64,000 nt of DNA from Neocallimastix lanati (nom. inval.) (lineage: Eukaryota > Neocallimastigomycota > Neocallimastigomycetes > Neocallimastigales > Neocallimastigaceae), in contig JACVTC010000023.1 of the NCBI GenBank assembly GCA_016946835.1, positions 429,001 through 493,000 of the forward strand, read 5' to 3'. The notes under the pieces are model-generated. The model saw nothing but the letters and a program-made list of their open reading frames with translations. It was not told where the DNA came from and searched no databases. Below, one piece after another: positions 1 through 12,780 of the stretch; the first letter of the stretch is position 1, and the number at the start of each line of letters is the position of its first letter. Both the position numbers and the translations under genes were made by a program.

Positions 1-960
1 AATTTCTTAAGAGTTAAATTAAAATTAACTATAATTTTTGTTTCTGATTATTACATATTCCTAGTATTTATTTTTATAATAAAAATTGAATTCAAAATAA
101 AATTGTCAATAACAAAATTTAATTTCAATTGATCTATTAGTAAATTTTCAATTATAAATACGCTAATATTAACGACATAGTTCGTATAAATGAAGATAGA
201 AAATTATAGAATTTTAACGTTACTAGGTCAATATGTTGAATTATATAACATTGATTCAGCAATTATTAATTAAGAATAAAATAATATTTAAAAAGCACTA
301 TAAATTTAAAATATATTATATTTAATAATTTTCCTTTGAAGAGTTTATAATGATATTTATTTAATAAAAATATGTATCAAATTATTAATATATAATTATT
401 GTGAAATGCACATGCATCTAATAACCTTACAAAGAGCATAAAAGATGTATTTAATAATTCCTTTATACTTTGTATGTTACATTTAATAAAATATTTATTA
501 AAGGTAAGAATAAGTATTGAATTATTAACATATAATTGAAATTGAAATCTTTTTATAATTTAAACATTGTTCATAATAAATTATCTAGTTACTATATATT
601 ACATTCATTAAATTAATACAAGATAATTTTATTTAATTTTTTATTATATATTCATTTAATATAATAATATAAATTTATTTAATAACTATTATTACATCCA
701 TTTATTATATTAATATTTATTTATTTGTTCATTTAATTTTAGCAAATAACTTAGTCGTTCTATTATGAATATATAAACTATTAATATTTACTTAAAATTA
801 ATACTATTTTAGTAATTTTTTTGTAAAAGACCGAATTTTATGAATTCAGTATTTTATTTAGCTATTAACCAATAACAATTAAACAAATCATTTCTACGTT
901 TTAGGGTTAGTCTACCATTGAAGTAAAGTTTGTAGAAAAAAAGCATAACATCTATCACAA
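1..960. other. A+T-rich sequence, no gene seen
   Basis: No open frame of note and no recognisable RNA gene. The sequence just before 1000 may be decayed upstream pol sequence of the copia remnant that follows, but I could not read it as protein. Confidence 0.5.
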
Positions 961-1560
961 CAAAAGAATTATTTAGAAGATATTTTAGAAATTTTTGATA
1001 TGAATAAATACAAAATAGCAAAGAATATAATACAGGAAGAAAATGAAGAATTAAGAAGGAAAAAATTTAATATTACAAAATATCAACAGGCAATAGGGAG
1101 TCTTTTATATCTAGTTGTGTCCATTAGACCAGATATTCAATTCCCAGTAAGTAAAGCTTCCAGTAAAGCTAAGAATCCAAATTACAAAGATTGGTATAAT
1201 GTTATAAAAAGTTTCAGATATCTAAAAGGTAAACTAAACTATGAACTTCGTTTCTCAGGTGAAATAAAATAAAATGTTTTCGTGGATGCAGATTACGGAA
1301 GAGAAGAAATCTGAAGATCCAACTATTGGTTTTATTATTAAAATAAGTTCAAGACAGCTATTTACAATAAAGAAAATGAAACCATTTATCTAAAATCAAG
1401 ACACATTAATATAAAATATTATCATATATGAGAACAAATTAAAGAAAAAAAAATTAATCTAAAGTCTGAAGATAATTTATTCGATAGTTTTACAGAATAA
1501 TTATATACTAATTTATTAAATAAGTTTAAAGATTCAATTATGATTAAGTTTTAATAATAA
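961..1560 (+). pseudogene. Copia-type retrotransposon pol remnant (end of reverse transcriptase, start of RNase H)
   Basis: The 90-codon frame 1000-1272 carries the hallmark of the C-terminal part of Ty1/copia reverse transcriptase: YQQAIGSLLYL, then RPDIQFPVSK, then FRYLKGKLNYELRF. After an in-frame stop, the next bases read VFVDADYGREE in a nearby frame, matching the start of copia RNase H (usually DADWAGD). A purine-rich stretch at about 1566-1577 (ACTTTAGAAGGAGAG) resembles a polypurine tract. The same tract in inverse orientation sits beside the second copia remnant near 46.7 kb. Stops and frameshifts mean it is not functional. No intact LTR pair was found. Confidence 0.8.
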
Positions 1561-1577
1561 CTAAACTTTAGAAGGAG

Positions 1578-2320
1578 AGTAAAAATTAAAGTTCAATATG
1601 TAATATATATAATAATTTATTTATTATGATTTAAATACATGATTGTAAATGAGGCTTACGCCATATCATTATTATACAGTATATTATTATAACAAAATGT
1701 GGAAAATGTATACATGTATTATTATTATAAAGTAATAATTAAAAATAATAAATTAATAAAAAATAAGTTAAATAAAAACAAAACATTAAAGTGAAGTTTA
1801 AAATAATTAAATATTATTTAAATATTCATTTAAAATAAAATATTATATTAGCTAATATAAAACCTATATAATTAATTGCTAATAAAATAATAGGTTTTAA
1901 TATTTGTAAAAAATTATCTGTAAAATAGATTATTATTTCACAAAAACACTTAAATTTAATAAAAATAAAACACTAGAGTTATAAAAATTTTTTAGAGTTA
2001 ATTTTTATTAAAAAAATTTTTAAAAAATAACAATTAAAAAGATTCTAAAATTACATGAAAAATTACTCATTAATATTATGAATATATTTAAATAATTTAT
2101 AAATAAGATTATTTAATAAAATTTTTGAAAACTATTATTAATTTATTTAATGTTTAAATGGTGTTCGGGAAAGATTATCAGAGAAAATAATAATGTCATC
2201 TATAGAAGCATATCAAAATTTACCTAAATTTTTTAATATTTCGGATTTTTTAATATTTTAAATTTTTTATTGTTTTAAATTATTTATATTTCATAAATTC
2301 TAATATTTTTAAATATAATT

Positions 2321-2356
<36 letters not shown>

Positions 2357-3580
2357 TTTTGATTAATAATCATTAATCATTTTTTATAACAAAGTGATTA
2401 ATTCAAATCATTTATTTATTTATTCAATGATTTATTATAACTTGAAATTTAATACATAACCATAATTTTTTAATATGATAAAATGAACATTATTAAAAAT
2501 ATTCATAATATAATTTAAGGAATATTTGTATTTATAAAATTTATATATTTAATTGAAAATATACAAAATGTATATATAATCTAAGTATATCCCAAAATAA
2601 GAATATTAAAATATTTGTAGGTAAAAATAAAAGGAAAAGAAACGATAATCATAAAATAAAATAAAATAGAGAAAAAAAAACTCTTAAAAAATAAAAATAA
2701 GGTCATTAAAATTATACTTGATAATTATAATTCATATAGAAAGTCTAAATTGACCTTTTTTTCATTTATATATTTTATATAAAACTTATAGTATTTATGT
2801 TTTAATATTAATTTTTTCATTGCATTTTTTTTATAAATTAAAATATTCATATATAATTTAATAATTATGTATATAAAATAATAAAGGAATAAAGGAAATT
2901 AAAATAAAAATAAATTTAAGACTACAGTAAATAAACAACGTTAAAAATTTAATAGAAGTAACTAAAGTCTTTTTTTTTTTTTAAAATTTAGTAGTATATA
3001 AAATTAATTTTTTTATATTTAAATAATAATTTTTATAGGAAAAAAGATATTAATTTTAATAAATTTTATTAATTAAAATTAAACTTTTTAAAAATTTTTA
3101 ATCTAATTAATAATTAAAAATAAAATCATTTAAAAAGATTATGTTCTAGCAATTTAATAAATATATTTTTTTTTTTTATTTTTTTTTGAATATCTAAATT
3201 TTTACATAATAAAAATAAAAATAGAATTAATTTATAATAATAACAATATTAGAAAGAACTAATTATATAATCACATATATCGAAAATATATAATTTAGAT
3301 ATATACATCATATACACATACATATATATACATATATACCTTTTAATAATAAAAATATTATTCTTAAATTATGACTATTTAAATAAACTTTTTTTTCATT
3401 CAAAAATACCAATAAAAATTATAATAGGCTGAAGATAAAAATATACAAAAAAAAAAAAAAAAATTTAATACCATTAATACCATAGAGTGTATTTATACCA
3501 ATAATAGATAATTTAAATAGCATTATTACTATTAACAAATAAAAATTAAAAGAAAAAAAAAAAAGAGTAACGATAAAAAA
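1578..3580. other. A+T-rich intergenic sequence
   Basis: The part just after the purine tract may be a decayed 3' LTR of the copia remnant. The rest holds poly-A near 2325-2354, short poly-T runs, and no open frame I can support. The last few hundred bases would include the promoter of the gene starting at 3581; no TATA element can be picked out of such A+T-rich DNA. Confidence 0.45.
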
Positions 3581-4413
3581 ATGAACGGTCTACCCTCAAA
3601 TTCAGGATTAAGCTCCAATGAAAACTTTATAAAAAGTCAAGAGAGTCTAGTTCAAGGAGCTAAACGTATACCAAAACCAATTGATATGTTACAAACAGAA
3701 TTTAATAATATACTACAAAATTATAATGCAACTGAAAGTGCAAAAATAAATAGAAGTAATTAACCATTAGTATAAAAAAAATAATTATTAAAATAATTTA
3801 TTGATAATTTTTTTTTTTTTTTTTCCATGTAAAATAGATATATATATATGGTTTATAATATATTATAAAAAAAATATTTTTATTTTTATTTTTTATTTAT
3901 ATATATACCATCATTATTACTAATTTATAATACTATTTTTTTTTTTAATATATATACATTTATATTTCTATCAATTATTATCATATATATTTAATCATTA
4001 TTAAAATTTAAATATATTTTATATATTTAATCTTAATATTTTTATAATGACATTTTCTTTCTTTACTTTTTTTTTTATTTAAATGCATTACTATTACTAT
4101 TATTATTTTTTTATATAAAAAAAATAATTTATTCATAATATATACATATATTATCATCATCATCATTTAAATAATATAAAAAAATGGTAATTTTTTTTTT
4201 TTTTTTTTTTTTTTTCTCTTTTTTCTTCAATACCTTTTTTTTTTATAAAAAATATAAAAATATATTTTTTATATTTTATTTTATTTTATTATTTTTTTTT
4301 TCACTATAATTGTTTCCTTTTTTTTTTTATTATTACTGTTATTTTTGGATTGGATTTTTCAATTTCCTTTATATATACATATATGTGGAATATATTTTAC
4401 TCTTTCTATTTTA

Positions 4414-4460
<47 letters not shown>

Positions 4461-4477
4461 AAACCTATAATAATGAT

Positions 4478-4514
<37 letters not shown>

Positions 4515-4556
4515 GGGAAAAAATTAATATTATTAAATCTCAAACAAACATAACAA

Positions 4557-4592
<36 letters not shown>

Positions 4593-4937
4593 AATAAATA
4601 AAATAAATAAATTCAAATTATAAGAACCCATAATTATGTTAAATGAAGAAAAATATGAAAGTAATTCTAATGGAGAAAATAATAAAAACCCAGGAGGTTT
4701 AAAATTAAAAAGAGAAGTAAATAGAAGAAAATCAAAAAAAACGGAACGTAAACTAGAAGTTCGAGAACATGAAAAAGCGTTAAGTGATTTAAAAAAATTT
4801 GCTTCTATAGTGGGTAGTATGAATAATATCAATAATAATAAAAAAGCTCAATCACGAGTTAATAGCAGAAATAACTTAAAACTATCAGAAAAAATATGGG
4901 GTGTTGAAGTTAGAATAAATTATTGAATTTATTTTCT

Positions 4938-4972
<35 letters not shown>

Positions 4973-5001
4973 TTATTTATTTATTACTATTATTATTATT
5001 A

Positions 5002-5039
<38 letters not shown>

Positions 5040-6000
5040 AATATGGGGTGTTGAAGTTAGAATAAATTATTGAATTTATTTTCTTCAATTTTTTTTTTTT
5101 TTTTTTTTTTTTTTATTTATTTATTTATTACTATTATTATTATTTTTATTATTATTATTATTATTATAATTATTATTATTATTATTATTATAATTATTAT
5201 TATTATTATTATTATAATTATTATTATTATTATTATTATAATTATTATTATTATTATTTTCATTATGTTATTTGGTATAACAAATTGCTTTTTATTTATT
5301 ATTTTAAATTTATATATATATATAGATATTTTAAAAAAAAAAAAGATTAAAAGTTATAGACTTCAAAATATAAATCAAATATTATAATATATAATATTAT
5401 AATGATAATAATAATTTATTTTAAATAATAATAATAATTTCAATGTTATATATATATTTTTCATCATCATTATTATTAATTTATTTTTTTTTTATATTTG
5501 AAAAATTTTTTTTATCTATTTTATTTCTTGTAAGACATTTATAAGAATGGGAATTCTAATATTTTATAATATTTATATATTTATTTATTATTATTACTTT
5601 TTTCTATTTTTTAATATATAAAATATAGGAAGTTTATGACGATGATGATGACGATGAATACAATATATTTATAGGGCAGTCCTACAGTTCAAATTTTAGT
5701 AGTAGAACGAATAGTTCCTATACTGTTAATAGTTCAAGTGCAGGCGGTAGTAAAAATAATTCTAATAATTCTATTGCATTTGTGATTTCTCCAGGTAGTG
5801 ATTCTTCCTTAAATATCAATAATTTAAAACAACCAAAATCGGTAATTTTTTAAAAATAATATTTAAAATAATAATTATTAAAAAATAATAATGAAAATAA
5901 AATAAATAAAAACATGAATTAATGAATTAAAAAAAAAAAAAAATTTATATTTTAACATAAAATATATTTTTATTAATTATTATTATTATCATTATTATTA

Positions 6001-6086
<86 letters not shown>

Positions 6087-6967
6087 TCCGCTTTTGTTTA
6101 ATTATACATATATATGTTATATTATCCTAAAGAATCAACAAAATCTAGTTATTCCAAATAATCCAGCATTGGCATTTAATGGACTTAGTGCAAATAATGC
6201 TAATAAAGATGTATACTTTAGTAAAGAAGATGTTTTCAAGAAAATTGTTAACATTGATGATGAAGGACAATCCACCGATTCAAAGAAAGTAATTATTGTA
6301 AAAATAATAATAATGATAATAATTTTTCCCTTATTTTTCATTCTAAAATATTTATACATTTATATATCTATAATATAATGTGATATAAAATTTTCTTTTT
6401 CTTTTATTTATATTTTTTCATTCATTTTTAAATTACAAGGATGAATATGATGAGGAAGAAAAAAAAATAACTGATAAGAAGAAGAGAACAAAATTAAAAC
6501 AATTTTTGAAGTTACATAAAGAAAATTGTTTATTAGATGTAAATATTTAATATATATTTATTATAATTTAATATATTTTATTTTAATTTTATTTTTTATT
6601 TTTATTTTTATTATTTTTTTTATTTTTCTTTTTTTTTTTTTTTATTGAAAAATATAAGATGCCAAATTCTTTATATACAGATATAATCAACGAGTCCATA
6701 AAAATTTTAACCAAAACTTCCCAAAATTATGCATCACAATTAGGAAAGAAAGATGAATCCACATTAGGATCCATAAAACATCTAGAACATCTGAAAGAAA
6801 TGATTCCTACAGGAAATCAATATCAACAGCATATTGATAATAATAGTGGAAGTTATGGTCCTGGATACTATCAACTCTGTGCACCTATTGATGAAAATGG
6901 ACAATATGTTCAATTAAAGGAAAAAGTATTAATTAATTCATTAGAATCGATCAATTCTGTTAAATAG
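3581..6967 (+). CDS. Six-exon gene for an unrecognised, largely disordered, charged protein (about 411 aa)
   Basis: Proposed exons: 3581-3755, 4625-4908, 5629-5841, 6133-6288, 6440-6538 and 6659-6967 (stop TAG). All phases agree: exon 1 ends after one base of a codon, exon 2 supplies the other two, and later junctions are phase 0. Most donors are GTAATT or GTAAAT; exon 2 uses the weaker GTTAGA, so that junction is least certain. The product begins MNGLPSNSGL, has a Lys/Arg-rich stretch (KLKREVNRRKSKKTERK) from exon 2, an acidic run (YDDDDDDEY) opening exon 3, a Ser/Asn-rich segment, a second acidic/basic block (DEYDEEEKKITDKKKRTK) in exon 5, and a C-terminal block with GPGYYQLCAPIDENGQY. No signal peptide or membrane segment is visible. 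The basic and acidic blocks would suit a nuclear protein, but I do not recognise the family. Introns contain long poly-T and ATT arrays. Two separate genes remain possible. Confidence 0.65.
4892..5260 (+). repeat. Tandem duplication of an exon end/intron start, with ATT array
   Basis: The sequence from 4892 (AAATATGGGGTGTTGAAG, then TTAGAATAAATTATTG, poly-T, ATTT and ATT runs) is repeated from 5039, an offset of 147 bases. The repeat includes the proposed exon 2 donor site of the surrounding gene. An ATT-rich array with interspersed ATAATT follows to about 5260. Confidence 0.85.
5968..6086. repeat. ATT microsatellite in intron
   Basis: A nearly pure ATT array lies in the proposed intron before exon 4 (6133). 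It ends about 45 bases before the acceptor. Confidence 0.9.
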
Positions 6968-7233
6968 AATTAATAAAACAATAAATAAAAATAAATCAAT
7001 CGATAAATAAAAAATAGTATAGTAATAATAATAAAATATTGTTATAATATATAATTAATTTAAACTATTAGATATATCAAAAAGTAAAAAAAAAAAAAAA
7101 AAAAATCATTATGAAATAAAAATTTATTATATTTATTATAATAGTTTAGGTTAGTTTATATATAGAATATAATTTTAAGAAAAAAAAATATACTATTTAA
7201 TAATTAAAATATATACCATAAAAAGAAATAATT

Positions 7234-7288
<55 letters not shown>

Positions 7289-7863
7289 AAGAAGAAATTA
7301 ATATAATATGATATTATATTTTTCATTAAAGTTAATAAATATATATTATTTATTTTTATTTATTTTATTTAAAAAATAATAATAAATTTAATAATAAAAA
7401 TATTTTTTTTAAAAAACAAAAAACCAAAAAAAAAAAAAAAAATTATTTATATATACATGTATAAATGTTAAAAGAAAATCTTGTGTTTATAATTTTTTAA
7501 AATTTTAAAATAAACAAATAAAAAATTATATTATTTAGTATATATATATTTTTTTATTATAACTCAAAAATATTCAAATTTTTTTTATAATCATTAATTG
7601 AAGGGTATTATGTATGAGTTAGACATTTATAAATTAATATTCCTATATTTCATATTTTATTTATTAAAAAATAGATTAGTAAAAATATTTATTTATTCAT
7701 AGTTTTAAACATTTATTTATATATTCGTAAATAATGTACTCTTAAATTTTTTATAAATTTATTTTATAAAAATAAATATTTTAAAATAAAATAGTAATGT
7801 AAAAATATTTATATTTTATATATACGTATATAAAGTAATTAAATTTATAAATAAAAAATTATT
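6968..7863. other. Intergenic A+T-rich spacer between two + strand genes
   Basis: Contains poly-A runs near 7087-7105, 7246-7286 and 7424-7441 and no open frame. It should hold the 3' end of the upstream gene and the promoter of the capping-enzyme gene, but neither signal stands out. Confidence 0.5.
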
Positions 7864-9603
7864 ATGAATTCATTTATACCATCTAATAATTATTCGTCAT
7901 TAGAAAAACAAAATAGTTTATTTGATATTTTAGAATATATACATGAACAAATAAACATTATTAAAAGCAATTCTTTTTTCAATGATAAAATTTGTAGTTT
8001 TGAATTAGAATTTAGACTTCGTAGAAAATATGTGAATGTAGATTTAAAAGATTTTCTCCATGATAATTCTTGTCAATATTCTGAATTTTCTTACAATGAA
8101 AATGCAAAAACACGATATAGAATAATATGTAATTCAATTTATCCATGTACTGAAAATGAGAACGAAAATGAAACGACGACAACTCCAACTCCACAAAATG
8201 AGTTTCAGTTTATGGATATTTCTAAATTTTTAAATTATTTAGAAAGAAATAAAGACCAAGAAATTACAGAAACATTAAATAATCATACAGAATATACTAA
8301 AAAAATTACTATGATGACATTTTATTATTTTATATTTAAAATTAATCTTAGTATCGAAGTATTGTTAGATACATCACAAATTACAAGGTATTTGAAAATT
8401 GAAGACCCAAGTAAAATTGAAAATAAAAGCCAAATTGAAAGTGTAAATACTAAAAATATTGAAGAAAAAGAAATTTTAACTCAAAATAATTATAGTATTG
8501 AAAATATTACCAATAATAAGGATATCATCGATAATGACAGTATTATCAATAATGACAGTAATTTAAAAACAGAAGGCTATTACTTTGAAAAGAATAATTC
8601 AGAAAATGAGATCACAGAAAATGCATTATATAAAGAAATGAATGATATAGATGCAAAATTTTCATTATCTATTTTAAAATATATTACACCTATTACCAAG
8701 AAAAGACGATCTTTTATAATGAAAAATGGTGCTCGTATTGATATGACAGTTTTTGATGATATGAATCAATTAGAGGTTGAATTTTTAAATAATACTTATC
8801 TTGAGAAAGAGAATATTATGAATATGATTCATTCGATCATGGCATCGTTAGATTGCTCAAATTTCATTCTGGATTATTTATTTTTTTTGATGCCAAATTA
8901 TGAATTTCAGAAACCAATTACTCCTTCGTTAGATATTTTATATAAGGAAGCCAAAAATTTAATAAACGATACATTTTATGTTGCGGCTAAAACAGATGGA
9001 TTTCGTCGATTGATAATCATAATAAATAATTTGATGTTTAGTATTTCAGAAAACTTTCGTGTAGAATATATTTGTCAAACAAAGGCCGATTTTCATATGA
9101 TATTAGATTGTGAATACCTCGATGGTATATTCATTCCGTTTGACCTAATTTATTATAATGATGAAGATTTGAGACATAAATCTTATTCCGATAGAATACA
9201 GATTCTGAACGCTATTAACTTTGAAGAATTCAATAACAAAATTATTAAAAAAAATATTACTAAATGTTCCTCTTTTTCCGATTTACAAAATTTCATAATT
9301 TCGTTTAATAAATTTGACAATCCATCCATACCAAACGACGGTATCATTATTACAAATGGACAATCATCCTATTACGACAATGTAAAAGTTTATAAAATTA
9401 AAACTAGAAATACAGTAGATCTACGATTTAATGGAAGATACTTTTATGCCCGAGATCATTTAATTAAAAAATCAATAGTAAATTTACCATTTTCGGAATA
9501 TAAAGAAGTGTGCCTACGCTATCATAAACATAAAAAATTTTATTCAACAAAAAATATTAAAGATGTTCCAAATAATAAAAACAATAATAGAAATAATAAT
9601 ATA

Positions 9604-9692
<89 letters not shown>

Positions 9693-10689
9693 AGAAATAA
9701 CTGATAATAAATTTTATAGTTATTATTATCGTAAACAAGTTGAAATGATTGATGATGTACCAACTAAAACACGTGTTGTTACTTATCATTTAGTCAGAGA
9801 AAAAAAAGTCCCATTCATTGTGGAAATTAATTTAGACAACAATTCATTCGTTAAAGAACGGAAAGACAAATATACTTCTAATAGCGTAAACACCTTTAAC
9901 AGTATACTTATTGCTTCTTATCAAAAAGTAAATCTTGAAATATTTACACCTTCTTCAACTGTTTTAATGCGTAAATATCACAATATCATTAAGCAAAATA
10001 TTCTTCGTAAATACAAAGGTAAGCTATTAGATATAGGAACAGGAAATGGTGGTGATCTTCACAAATGGAAAAATTTCCGTAAAATTGTTTGTGTCGAACC
10101 TGACCATGAAAAAATAAAAGTTTTGAAGGAACGTATTTCTAAATCCGAAATCGGTAATCGTATCTCAATAATTCAAAATACCATCCAGAATGTAGAATTA
10201 AAAGATATTTATGATGTTGCTACTTGCTTTTTCTCTCTAAATGATTTCACCTACACTAATATTTCCAGAATGCTCAGTAATATCGCTAATAATATAAATG
10301 GAATTTTTTGTTTAGTTTTTTTTGATTACAATTTATTTTCCGGCGATATTGATTCAACCTCCATCACTTATAAACAATGTATCCAACCAGAAATTAACAA
10401 ATTTAATGATATAATAGATAAGACTTCTTACATTTATTTAATAAGTTCACTTAGATACGCTCATTCAGAATGCGATAATATTATGTATATCAATATTACA
10501 GGTTCTTATGTCAATAATCATTATGAATGCGCTATTAATAGTATACGAGTTAAAGAAATATTTGTAAAATATGGATTTAAACTTTTAAATGAATATAATG
10601 TTGATCTTTTTCCGTTTCTTGATAAATCTCAAATTTCATATACTTCAAATATCAAAGTTTTTGAATTTTCAAATGTTAATAAATTTTAA
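7864..10689 (+). CDS. Virus-type trifunctional mRNA capping enzyme (RNA triphosphatase, guanylyltransferase, cap N7-methyltransferase), 941 aa
   Basis: One uninterrupted ORF combines the three activities that put the m7G cap on mRNA. Residues about 40-310 look like a metal-dependent tunnel-type triphosphatase: ELEFRLR (E47, E49, R51) near the N-terminus and LEVEF (E304, E306) at the end. Residues about 360-540 are a guanylyltransferase: motif I KTDGFR with the GMP-accepting Lys376, motif III DCEYLDG (415-421), motif IV DGIII (492-496) and motif V VYKIKTRNTVDLRF (Lys511). From about 690 follows a class I methyltransferase with LLDIGTGNGGDLHKW (G725-D731) for SAM. This order in one chain is known from African swine fever virus-like and other large DNA viruses and from yeast cytoplasmic linear plasmids; fungi normally use separate proteins. 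A poly-Asn tract lies before the methyltransferase. There are no introns, unlike most of the window's other genes. Viral or plasmid origin is inferred. Confidence 0.88.
9604..9690 (+). repeat. In-frame AAT microsatellite encoding 29 Asn (residues 581-609)
   Basis: A pure AAT array inside the capping-enzyme ORF gives 29 consecutive Asn, preceded by a looser Asn-rich stretch. It lies in the linker between the guanylyltransferase and methyltransferase domains and keeps the frame. The array resembles the host's intergenic ATT repeats. Confidence 0.95.
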
Positions 10690-10815
10690 ATATTTAATCT
10701 TAATTAATTTTATTGTTATTTGAAATTTTTTAAAAACAATTTCTTTTATAATATTTATTACGAAAACATCTTCGTTTAATATACCTTCATTTTTAAAAAA
10801 TAAAAAAAAATTATC

Positions 10816-10862
<47 letters not shown>

Positions 10863-11240
10863 TATATATAAAAATTTAACATTTAATAATATATTATAAT
10901 TTATATAATTATTATCATAATATTTACTATTTTTTTTTTAAAAAAGAAAAAAAAAAAAAAATAATTTTAAAATTTATTAAATGTTATATTTATAACTATA
11001 TATTTTATAATATAAATATACATAAATAATACAATAATAATTAATCATATTTAAAAAATAAATTATAAAAATATATTACTTTGAATTTTATAGTTCAATA
11101 TTTAAAAATTTTATATAGAAAAGTGTGTTTCATCATATTTATTTTTCTTAGTAAAGCGGTCTAGCAGAGACAGTATCCGACTTGAAAGGACTAAAAAGTA
11201 GTACATACGGGGAGTAAAACTAAAATTTCAGAATTAATTT
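10690..11240. other. A+T-rich spacer with a short unexplained less A+T-rich patch
   Basis: Mostly poly-A and AT runs (10823-10858, 10921-10962). A patch at about 11153-11220 (AAAGCGGTCTAGCAG, then GACAGTATCCGACTTG, then ACATACGGGGAGTAAAAC) stands out in base composition. It could be a tRNA-like or transposon remnant, but I could not fold or place it. Confidence 0.4.
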
Positions 11241-12780
11241 TACTCGAATTTGATTTATTATGAGTTATCAATTTTTTAGGTAAAGTTAATTTTTCATAAT
11301 TTTTTTTTTGTTAGTATCATCTTTATTAGAAATTCTTTTCATTAAATTAATAGATTTAGATTCGAATGAATTATATTCTTCATTCATTTCTTCATAAGAA
11401 GCTACTAGGAGTAACACCATAATATTTTATTCTTTCGTTTCTTTCATTTAAACAAACATTTTTCTATTTTGTTTTTGAACATTTTCTTTTTGATCATCAT
11501 CTATATTATTAATTATATCTTTATCATTAACTTCATCAATAACTGAATTGAATCTATGGTAAATTTTTTATTATTATTTATATTTTCTATTTTAGCGTCT
11601 ACAATAATGTTATTTATAAATCTAGTTTCAGTTTGTTCTGATGTTTCAAAATATTTTATATTATTATTTTTTAATATTTTTTAAATAATTTTTTACTTGA
11701 TTCTAACTCATTTAAACTCATTTACAGAATTAACCATGTCTTCATCTCTATAATTTGGTAATACATTTTCTGTTATTTTGTATCCTAAATTATAGGATTC
11801 TTTTATCCCTAATAATTGATGATTGTTTGTTGATGATTCAACAAAATTTTTCAAAACTTCAGTATTTGATTGTTGACTTTATTATCTTTTATAATTTTAT
11901 TATCGTCTTTATATGATGCTTCATAAACTGTAACTATCACCAAATATATATTCTTTAGCATCTTTTTCTAGTTGTAATATCTTCAACACACTTTGATATT
12001 TTTCGGTATTAAAATTATCTGGATTGCTTTTTATAATTTTATTTTCAATTTTATTTTTTATTTTTACACGTAAATGATTTAAATATTTCATATAAGTCAG
12101 GATCATCAGATATATAAATATAATTTATTTCATTATTTTCCCTTATCAAAACTTAACATCGTAGCTACTAATTCATTGTAACAATTTATTAATTCAATTT
12201 AAATGATAAGCTTCATGGTAATGTCCATCAGGTTTTTAATACCTTTTCATTATATTAATTTTCTCCATTATTTTTTTCTTTTATATCATTAATTTTATTT
12301 ACAGAATTTAATATATGTTCCTTATCAGTATCAATATCTTAGAGATCATCCTTTAATTTATCAAAATAACGCTTAACATATATTTTTGAATTAGGATCAT
12401 TAAATATATAATCTTCAATATCCACTTCACCTATCCCATGGTCAGAATTTAATAAGTTTGTTGATTTTACATTAATTTTTTCGATACCACCAATTGTATT
12501 TTTTATATGATAAAAGATGATTTTAAACTTCGTTATCATTTGGATAATCTTTATTTAATTTACTCAACAATACCATTGGATAACTTATAAACACTTTCTG
12601 AATTATTTACAAAATCATTCTTTTCAAAATTGGCTTTATCAACTATTTTTTTCTAATTCAATCATTCTATCAACTAGATTTAATAAATCTGATTTAAATT
12701 TTTCTTTACTTTGTTTACTTCCAAGTAGTTTTCATGTTTTTAAATTTCTTTAATAAATACTCCAACTCAAAGTAAATAAA
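11240..12780 (-). pseudogene. Decayed Lys/Asn/Glu-rich coding sequence, unrecognised
   Basis: Read on the - strand, about 1.5 kb gives successive protein-like segments in shifting frames. Examples are EKFKSDLLNLVDRMIELEK, NSDHGIGEVDIEDYIFND, NPDNFNTEKYQSVLKILQLE, ITENVLPNYRDEDMVNSV and FETSEQTETRFINNIIVD. Base composition and codon-like periodicity differ from the surrounding intergenic DNA, but stops and frameshifts break it into pieces of about 60-66 codons (12339-12539 and 11921-12106). The fragments are acidic, Lys-rich and probably helical. No domain is recognised. It lies downstream of the capping-enzyme gene in convergent orientation, so a common foreign origin is conceivable but unsupported. 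Confidence 0.55.

Noticed and set aside
5070-5387. Poly-Ile open frame of 105 codons (and similar at 14274, 30022, 54069, 9544-9789)
   Set aside because: Translation of ATT/AAT arrays, on the opposite strand of a real gene in the 9.5 kb case.
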